Assembly (NCBI GenBank): GCA_963969395.1
Contig: OZ017797.1
Coordinates: forward strand, 5,208,001 to 5,272,000
Source: Pseudoscleropodium purum
Lineage: Eukaryota > Streptophyta > Bryopsida > Hypnales > Brachytheciaceae
Direction of reading: 5' to 3'
DNA: 64,000 bases
Below are positions 57,101 through 64,000 of the stretch, one piece after another. The translations under genes and the position numbers were made by a program. A model generated the notes under the pieces. It was given only the letters and a program-made list of their open reading frames with translations, searched no databases and was not told where the DNA came from. Every line of letters begins with the position of its first letter. Within the stretch, counting starts at the first letter, position 1.

Positions 57101-58310
57101 CAGTGTTTGTAAAAGTAATAGTGGTATTGCCAGTCTGTGTAATCTGGGTGACAGATAAGAGATTCTTTGCTAATCCTGGGACGAAGAGCACATCTAGGAT
57201 TAGTAAAGTTTGGCTAGTAGGCAGCTGCAAAAGTATGGATCCCATTCCGATAGCACTGTAGAAGGTATTATCTTCAAGGAGAATAGTGCGAGGGGAATCC
57301 AATACTTTATAATTTCTGAATAGTGTCTTTAGAAGCGACACATGGTGGCTAGCACCAGAGTCGATGTACCACATCGAGGAAATTGCTTGGAGAGAGTCAA
57401 GGGTTGTAAAAAGATATTCTATTTCTTCTTCACTTGCTGAGTTGTTAAAATGAGGTTTTGACGAACCAGGCTTGCTCGCAAAGTTCTGCTTTTTCTTTCT
57501 GCAATCAAGGGATTTATGCCTCGGGATGCCACAATTGTGGCAAATTATAGCAGATGTTTGATTTGAATTGGGAAAGTTCTTTTGAGCGGAGTTGTTATTA
57601 TGCTGTGGTTGAAACTTTGGTTTACTCGAAGGTTGAAATTGAGTTGAAGATTTTCTGTTGTTTGTGGGTTTTATAAACTTCCCTTTGACATAAAAAGCAG
57701 TAGATTTTGATATCTCACGTTTAGAAATATTGATTGAGTTTTGTTGGAGAATATTAGATAGTAGAGTTGTAAAGGATAAATTGTTAATACCACCTTGCGT
57801 GGTGATAAAGGCGCTCCAGGAATCTAGTAAAGCTTCGAGCAGCAAATTGACTTGCTGATCCTCTGTAAAAGTACATCTGGCAATTTCAGCTTCATTGAGA
57901 AGTGACTGCCATGTCTCCAAGAAGGATGTAGTGTCGTCGGAATCAGACATAGTTAAGCGTCATAGTTGTTTATGCAAATTGACCTGCGACGCTTTATTAG
58001 ATTTTTCGTAAATTTGTTTTAAGCGATCCCAAATCTGCTTAGAGGTTGTAAGAGAGCGTAGAGAAAATAATTGTTTCTCATTGCAATGGAGCAAAAGCTT
58101 TGATCGAGCTTTAACGTCACATAATTTCCAGGCTGTCAAGCCTGTTGCGTCACTTGCAGCAGGAGCTGCATCGGTACCATCGACAACGCTCCATAATTCG
58201 CAACGAATTAATAATAATTCAATTTTCAAACTCCAAGACGCATAATTTTCTGCGCTTAGAATTGGAATAACATAAGTTCGATTTGCGGAAGTTGATCCAA
58301 CGGTGGCCAT
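54126..58310 (-). pseudogene. Copia gag-pol polyprotein frame with six internal stops
   Basis: The frame starts at the ATG 58310 and runs to TGA at 54126-54128, about 1394 codons without any frameshift. Domains: gag, zinc knuckle CHNCGIPRHKSLDC (CX2CX4HX4C), protease WYIDSGASHH, integrase zinc region WHYRLEHIS...CEGCIFGKH, integrase core, reverse transcriptase with YIDDL, and RNase H with WTDADWAGD and STEAEYIA. In-frame stops lie at 57960-57962, 56316-56318, 56136-56138, 55242-55244, 54426-54428 and 54327-54329. In the integrase core the usual Asp of the SDNGGE motif is Asn (codon 56553-56555). The element could be mobilised only in trans. Confidence 0.9.
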
Positions 58311-58736
58311 TGAATGCTATTACTAAAATTTATACTACCTAACGAGCTAATTAAAGTTCTTGGTACAAATAAGAGGGTACATTGTCATAATGATCATCCT
58401 CAACATAATGTGGGATGATCTCATCGAACTGGTCAGCTTGGGTTTGGGAATCAACGTAGCTTGTAGGTGCGTTGTTAATTCCGTATAAAATGTTTTCAAA
58501 ATTTTGATTCCAAGGCAGTCCAATATTTGCAACGTTTTCAACATCTTCAATTGCTAACGCATTTGCAACTTGAATAAATCCATCTTGAAGAGAATGTTGA
58601 AAGAATCTTATTACTGGAAAAGGATTCTCATGTTCAATTTGCTCGTCTTCTGTTTCGAAGACCTCAAAAATATCTGTGCTTGAACACTCTTGTGAAGGAG
58701 TTGGTGTGAAGCACATTTTGAAATTTTAAGAACAAT

Positions 58737-58748
58737 GCTCTGATACCA
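58737..58748 (-). other. Primer binding site of the copia element
   Basis: On the minus strand TGGTATCAGAGC follows the 5' LTR directly. This matches the 3' end of initiator Met tRNA, the common primer of plant copia elements. Confidence 0.9.
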
Positions 58749-58958
58749 TGTTCGTAATTTATGTAACATGTACACACTTAAATATGCACACACAACGTGC
58801 TTGAGAGATATTCATATATTAATAATAATTTATACAAGAGAGACAATGTTCTTATAACTCATGAAGAGTTGTAAGACTAGTGACCCTAGTTACAAGTAAT
58901 GGTGTGACTGTTGACGTTCTAGTTTACTAATCTAGATTTAAACTAATTTAGTCTAACA
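58749..58958 (-). repeat. 5' LTR of the copia element (210 bp)
   Basis: Same ends as the 3' LTR. It carries a segment of about 35 bases (around 58850-58885) with a partial hairpin (ACTCATGAAGAGT) that the 3' LTR lacks. Confidence 0.92.
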
Positions 58959-58990
58959 GAAACCACGGATTTATTTTGAGACAGAGGGAG

Positions 58991-60469
58991 AACTAAACTA
59001 AGGTAGGTACTCCCGAAACCGCCACTTTTGCTACTGAGCCTATTTGCTATTATGAGACTGGTCAGATTTTCATATGTTCTTATTGGCAAATAAAAGGATG
59101 TTTCAATACACTAGAGAATGTGGCATTCGGATATGTATGAAAAAGTTATTAAGGAACAAAGTTTGGTTCTAAAAGCATTTCTTCCATATAGGTACAAAAT
59201 TGACTTTGGAGATGTACATATAATATAGATGGCAGTTTAATCTCTAAATGCCTCAATCCTTTTTTTATTTTTTGCACATTTTGGCTTATATCTTTTTTAC
59301 AGAAATATCATTTATTGCAATTTCAAGAAATTTGTCGTAAAGGAAGGTTTTCTCTTCAAGATTCAAATATTAGATTGTATAAATGAAAAGTTTGCTAGAC
59401 AATACAACACTTAGAAGTGCTCTGTTCATCGTCTAGAATATGGACATCGAAGCGCTTCAGGGTTAAGGTCAGTGGCACATTTGGATGTACCTATAGAAGT
59501 TTTGAAGAGAACCCAATTTTGTGAACCTCTTGGAAGAGCATAGCTAGTAGTTTATTTAATTCTTTGAATTATTAATTCATCGAGTTTTTGAAGAATCCTT
59601 TTGATGTGATGTGTAGGTTAGGTCTAATAAACTTACAAAGTGCCTTTTTGAGTCGTTTGAGTCATTTGGTAGAATGTGGAGTTTAATTGGAATATTTTGG
59701 TAAGGATAATTATCATTGCATCCTTACGCAATGCCAATCCAACATACTAAATTTCTATTTCAGAAATAGCAAAAATTCCATTTTGGGTGAATTTCTAAAG
59801 TCCATTTTCATGGTTTTACATGATATTTTATTAAAAACAATTGGTGATGAATTTTTGAAATTTGAATGTGGAGATGTGTAGAGAGCATCCACATGCACAT
59901 CTTTCCCTCTAACAAAGATCTCCAAAATTCCATCTATAGAAATTTCAATGTTGGGGTGACCATATCTAAATTTTATAAAATAGATATCTCTTTGTTGCAA
60001 TTAGATTTTTCTATTTCCCTTTCACATAGTAACTAATTTCTTACATTTGAGCATGATGGTACAATTACCTTGCCAGAATCAAGTTAAAATATAGAGATAT
60101 CCATTTCTTCAAAGTTTGGTCATATGACATCTTTCATTGAACTCTTCATTGATCATATTTTTGTAACTTAAGAGGGTGTTTTTTTAATATGAAAGATGTG
60201 CATATGGGTGTTCCTTACGTATCCATGCAATCAAATTAAAAAAATTCATCACCAATTGTTTTCAATAAAATATTATGTCAAATCACAAAAATTGACTTTA
60301 AAAATTCACCAAAAATGGAATTTATCCTTTTTTTAAGCTGAAATTTGGTATGCTTCATTGGGATTATATAAGAATTGGGTGACAATTATGCAAGCCCAAA
60401 AAAACCCAATTTTATTCTATATTATGAAGAAATCTTTGAAAGACTTAAAAAAGGCAGTTTGTAAGTTTA
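58991..60469. other. AT-rich spacer
   Basis: No gene recognised. A trace of the unknown frame seen at 44882-45517 appears on the minus strand at about 59390-59470 (DVHILDDEQS). Confidence 0.45.
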
Positions 60470-60960
60470 TCAGACACGACCTGTACAACTGTAGATCTTT
60501 GAACTAGATTGCAGACCTTATAAACTATCTGTGCCAGAACTTTAGCTTACCTTGTCACGATGATCTTGTTTGGGTTTAAGTGGAGACTGTCAAGCCACTT
60601 TGAGAGTTTCTGATATCGTCAAGAGTGACAATGAGGCAGCTGGTTATTTTCGTGTTAGTGGTGAGACAGCTTGATGATATGCAGTTTCTGACAGTAGGCA
60701 TAACATTGCCACCAGAGGAGATGATTGGAAGTAATTGTGGAACGCAAGAGCAGTCAATGAAGTATTTGCAGTACCATTTGCGAGTGAAGCTGAACAGGAG
60801 GATCTTTCCAGTTTCGTCCTGGCCTATGACGAATTCAGTCGCAAAATACTGAGAATTTGCCTGTTTCAATCGGAGCTTCCTTTACGACCAGTTTGTTGAG
60901 AATAACGAAGTACAAAGATCAATAAGCGAAGTTGAGTATAAAGATATAAGCTAGAAACTG
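60470..60960 (+). pseudogene. Opposite-strand frame downstream of kinase D, broken
   Basis: This is the counterpart of the downstream modules of kinases A-C, in the orientation expected for the inverted copy D. The plus strand keeps GCRPYKLS, pieces of the acidic-helix segment and a later stretch (ATRGDDWK, LWNARAVNEV), with several stops and frame changes. Confidence 0.4.
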
Positions 60961-62095
60961 TATAACTTCAAAGAAGGATTTGGGCGTTCAAGGGTTCAGC
61001 GATTCAAGCTCCCTCTGCAAGTCCACATAATCCCTCATGGTTTGCACCATCTTGGGATGCCAACTAGTGAATTTTCCATGGATCCTAGTCACCTAAGAAC
61101 TCAGGAAGAGTTAGAGATGGCTTTCCACAATCGAAGAAAATTTCAGCAGCCACAAGCTTTGCGGATGACTTCAAAACTCGGTCGGTCAGAGGGGTTCTGA
61201 GCGCAACACTTCTCAATCAGCTCCTTTAGTTTTTCTGGATACGCAAAAGGAAACCTAATCTTTCCACGCATGACCTTCTGGATGTTCGCAAACCTCAATA
61301 ACATGTCGCTCTCCCAAGGAAGCCTCCCGGTGAAGATCTCGTAACATGTCAGTCCAAAGCTGTACACATCTGCGGACCAAGTGTAGCTGTCGTCTGATTC
61401 CCAAACCTCCGGAGCCATGTACAGTATAGTAAGGTCTAGCTCATTTACGAATTTTTCAGACCAGGCTCACTATAAATTTCAGCAACTTCAAGAAGCTCTA
61501 GCGTACTCAATCATGAATCAATTTTGAAATTGCAAATTGCATTGGAATCACATTGAAGTCTACTTCAACTTAATAACAAGTGGAAATTGAATAATGTAAA
61601 ATCATATTACAAGTTGGATTGATTTTATACACTATCTACCATTTCATAGAAGAAAGTGAAAGAATTCTTACATTAGGGTGAAGAAAAAACAAAAAGTGAT
61701 ACAAAATTTTCAAGTGACATGTGATCAAGTGTCTTGAAAGCAATTGTGAAGATTCATTTCTAATATCACTAGTACAGAAGGGTAGTTGAAATGACATGTT
61801 GAAATGACATTTCTCAAAAAAATGTCATTTCAACCATGCTACTGAAAATTTGGTAGATTTTAGAAGAATTATTGATCCCAATATGTTTGTTTCAATCAAA
61901 AATGAAGTTAATGTCATTTTGTGCAACAAATTTGGTAGATTTTAGAAGAAAACATTATCCCATAACAATTGTCATGGAGAAGACAAGTAATAGAAATAAA
62001 TAATTCGAGTAGGCTATCCATGAACATGTAAATTACTTTCAAAAAACATGGAAGTGATGAAAGGTACGTATGTCTAAACAACATAGATTATTAGA

Positions 62096-62286
62096 AAGTA
62101 GAATCTACATTTTTAAAGATTTAGCAAAGTACAATCTATAATTTCAGGGGATTTTGAAAAGTAGAATCTACATCTTTTGAAGATTTTGGGAAGTGAAATC
62201 TATATTTTTTAAAGATTTTTGAAAGGAAAATCTACATTTTTTGAAGATTTTGAAAAATAAAATCTACGTATTTGATAGATTTTGAA
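62096..62286. repeat. Six-copy 32-bp minisatellite inside the CACTA element
   Basis: Units of 31-32 bases starting at 62096, 62127, 62159, 62191, 62223 and 62255, each with an AAATCTA-like word and ending near AAGATTTTGAA. Moderately diverged. Confidence 0.8.
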
Positions 62287-62330
62287 GAACTAAAATGTAC
62301 ACTATAAGTATGTTGAAATGACATCAAAAA

Positions 62331-62418
62331 AATGACATTTTAAATGACATTTGGATGTCATTTCAACCACCTTTGCGGGTGGCTGAAATGACATCCAAAT
62401 GTCATTTAAAATGTCATT
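62331..62418. repeat. Foldback at the right end of the CACTA element
   Basis: Arms 62331-62371 and 62377-62418 pair almost perfectly around a 5-base loop; each contains AAATGACATTTGGATGTCAT or its complement. Confidence 0.8.
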
Positions 62419-64000
62419 AAAACCTGTGTTCTGCACTAGTGTATGTACCTTAAATTTGAAATTTGAAATTTTCACAAATGGTGGTAACACCAAATGGGAG
62501 ATAGTGTATAAAGAACATCAAACTCTTTGTGTGATTTTCAATTGCATATGTGCATTTGTATTAGTGGTAAAGTAGACTACAGTGTGATTCCAATGCAATT
62601 TGCAATTCTGTTCATATTTGAGTGCACACGGGCCTCCCAAAGTTATCCAAATTTTCAGCAGGATTCAGAATTCGTAAATGAGCTAGACCTGACTGTATAG
62701 TACATCGTCGTTCCTTGCTTCCTGGTGTGAAAATGTGAGCCTTCATGTCTGGTTTTGGAGGATCCAAAGTCTATCAGTTTGATGGTGTAGAAATCGGCAT
62801 CTCGCTATACAGAGTTGGAGCGTTGCTATTACCTGAGTGAAAGTACTTGGGGCTTGCAAGAACATTTTGCGGTTTGATATCCCGGTGTATTACTCGACAC
62901 TTGTGCACATGAATCGTGGCTTCCACTAGTTGTAAAGCAATGTCAACTGCTACCAGAAAACGAAAAGGAGGTCCATTCGTAGAAATTGTTCCATCAGCGT
63001 TTTTCAGACGTTCGGTAATCGGGTCATGTAAGTCAGACTTCACGTGCTCAGTCACAAGTTAACACTTCTGATAACGATTACAGTTCCGTATGTACTCCAT
63101 GAGTGCATAGCCCATCCACTCCACAACATTTGGATGTTGCACTCTTGCTAAGAATCCAGTTTCGACTTTTGCAGAAATTTTTAACACATTCGACATTGCT
63201 GAAAGTGCCACCTTTTCCCCAAACCATTTGCACTTCAGGACGCATTTAGAAGCTCCGATACTTGAACTATTAATTGAGAAATCCGCAAAACTGATTTGTG
63301 GATTGTCAATGACGAAAGCATCCAGGGGCGAGTAGGACCCAGGAGCGGAGGAGCTTGGTTGCAATCTCTTCCTCCAGAGCGCTTCAAGTTTATCTTGATT
63401 ACTCGTTTTCGTCCTCCACACCCATGAAGTTATAGGACTCAGGAATTTAAAAGAAGAGTTGCCATGAGATCTGCTGAGCTTAAGGTGTAGAGATGCCAGC
63501 AGAGCTTCCCGATCAGCATTTTGTCGACGAACATCAGTTTCCAAATTCTCGTCTTCCATAGCATCCAAACGATTCGTACCGTTTGATGATACGAGCGTAC
63601 ACCTCTCCTCGCACCATTCCCAACTGTCAAAGCTGAATCGCTCTTCAGGGTCACAACAAAGGAAATCCACGATCCAGTCCAGCTCGCGAGTTGCTTTTTA
63701 GAAAGCAAATTTTGAAAACGTTGGTATAGAAGGTGGTGGTGAAGACAAGGCATGAGCAGCCTTATTGTAAGAAGTTTCGCCACAGGAACGTAGCAATGCC
63801 TCCCCTCCAGCCATGGAACTCAGCAACGTATGGAACATACACTCGTCCGACATGACGTAGGGACGAGGCCTAATTAGATTGAACGGATGCAGATGTGCCC
63901 TGTGATGGCAGTTCTTATAACAGGCTTCCAAGTCCACATCGACCACGGTCTGGAATACTAGGTCCGCTCGTTCCACTCGTTCCGCTCCTTCCTGAAACTT

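Larger units (their letters stand above)
53873..58958 (-). mobile_element. LTR/copia retrotransposon, full length, minus strand (5086 bp)
   Basis: Both LTRs begin TGTT and end AACA, and the insertion is flanked by the 5-base duplication GAAAC (53868-53872 and 58959-58963). A primer site and polypurine tract sit where expected. The order gag, protease, integrase, reverse transcriptase, RNase H identifies Ty1/copia. One frame spans the whole polyprotein but has six stops, so it is not autonomous. Confidence 0.93.
53822..58990. mobile_element. Stowaway-like MITE, about 80 bp, split by the copia insertion
   Basis: The left end (53822-53843, CCTCTGTCTCAAAAGAAATC) and the right end (58966-58990) are inverted repeats of the CTCCCTCTGTCTCAAAATAA type known from plant Stowaway elements, and the left one is preceded by TA. 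Removing the 5.1-kb copia element and one target duplication leaves an element of about 80 bp that folds on itself (GTTTC...GAAAC in its centre). Confidence 0.65.
61767..62441. mobile_element. Mini CACTA element nested in the TA transposon (675 bp)
   Basis: The ends are CACTAGTACAGAA and TTCTGCACTAGTG, inverted repeats starting with CACTA, flanked by the 3-base duplication TAT (61764-61766 and 62442-62444). Subterminal GAAATGACAT words recur in both orientations, as is usual for CACTA elements. No coding capacity. Confidence 0.82.
61422..62700. mobile_element. TA-inserting DNA transposon (Tc1/mariner-like ends), non-autonomous, inside kinase D
   Basis: Kinase homology breaks at a TA and resumes after it, and TA is duplicated at 61420-61421 and 62701-62702. 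The ends begin with C and share AGGTCTAGCTCATTTACG as inverted repeats. Further inverted similarity continues inward for about 220 bases (GCAAATTGCATTGGAATCAC on the left, reversed on the right). Without the nested element it is about 600 bp. No transposase frame. Confidence 0.8.
61089..64000 (-). pseudogene. Kinase-like gene, copy D, inactivated and cut by the window edge
   Basis: Only the part from the YLFKKFQEG region onward lies in the window; the start is beyond 64000. Lesions: a six-base insert with TAA at 63698-63700; TAC to TAA at 63059-63061; a one-base loss near 62790 before the DFG region; a 1279-bp transposon at 61422-62700 between the TTMY and MAPEVW motifs; and a one-base loss near 61145 at the C-terminus. 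Short frames still read HRDIKPQNVL, SADVYSFGL and NPSDRPSF. The beta3 motif is VALS, as in the other copies. Orientation is opposite to A, B and C. Confidence 0.88.

Noticed and set aside
57007..57261. Plus-strand frame inside the copia element
   Set aside because: Antisense shadow of the polyprotein frame.
62096..62286. CRISPR-like array
   Set aside because: The 32-base units are contiguous without spacers and lie inside a transposon in a plant genome.
1..64000. tRNA, rRNA or organelle DNA insertions
   Set aside because: I found no cloverleaf-compatible or rRNA-like stretch by eye; a tRNAscan or rRNA search would be decisive.

Overview
The window looks like nuclear DNA of a land plant. It is AT-rich and crowded with short inverted-repeat transposons, holds an LTR/copia retrotransposon with an initiator-Met primer site, and contains plant-type genes (a LEA-like mitochondrial protein, an RPB5-type polymerase-subunit fragment, kinase genes with a 5' leader intron). 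I cannot place the species; the style (large noncoding spacers, decayed transposons) would fit a gymnosperm, fern or bryophyte.

The core is a cluster of related kinase-like genes. Two copies are intact and on the plus strand: B at 25656-27683 (675 aa) and C at 33988-36102 (704 aa). Copy A (9967-11987, plus) has lost its start codon and carries a stop and two frameshifts. Copy D (61089-64000, minus, running off the right edge) carries stops, frameshifts and a nested pair of DNA transposons. The proteins have a roughly 380-residue N-terminal region, mostly helical and reminiscent of plant DUF1221/MLKL-type proteins, joined to a kinase domain with intact HRD, DFG and APE motifs but Ser in place of the ATP-anchoring beta3 Lys.

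Each kinase lies in a duplicated block of 5-7 kb. On its 5' side is a conserved minus-strand reading frame of unknown function. On its 3' side are two more opposite-strand remnants: an acidic-helix frame and a one-helix membrane protein ending in an Ile-Ala-Ile-Ala tail. Kinases B and C may be the only members still expressed.

Between the blocks (13-22.9 kb, 28.9-31.7 kb, 38-44.9 kb, 48.5-51.4 kb) I see no convincing genes, only AT-rich DNA with several MITE families, a repeated element with TTAACCCCTAAA ends, hairpins and small tandem repeats. A two-exon LEA-like gene (45947-46926, minus) sits alone with a bZIP-type motif pair about 0.8 kb upstream. At 51.9-53.8 kb an RPB5-like fragment and a membrane-protein remnant precede a 5.1-kb copia element (53873-58958, minus) that landed inside a small Stowaway-like MITE.
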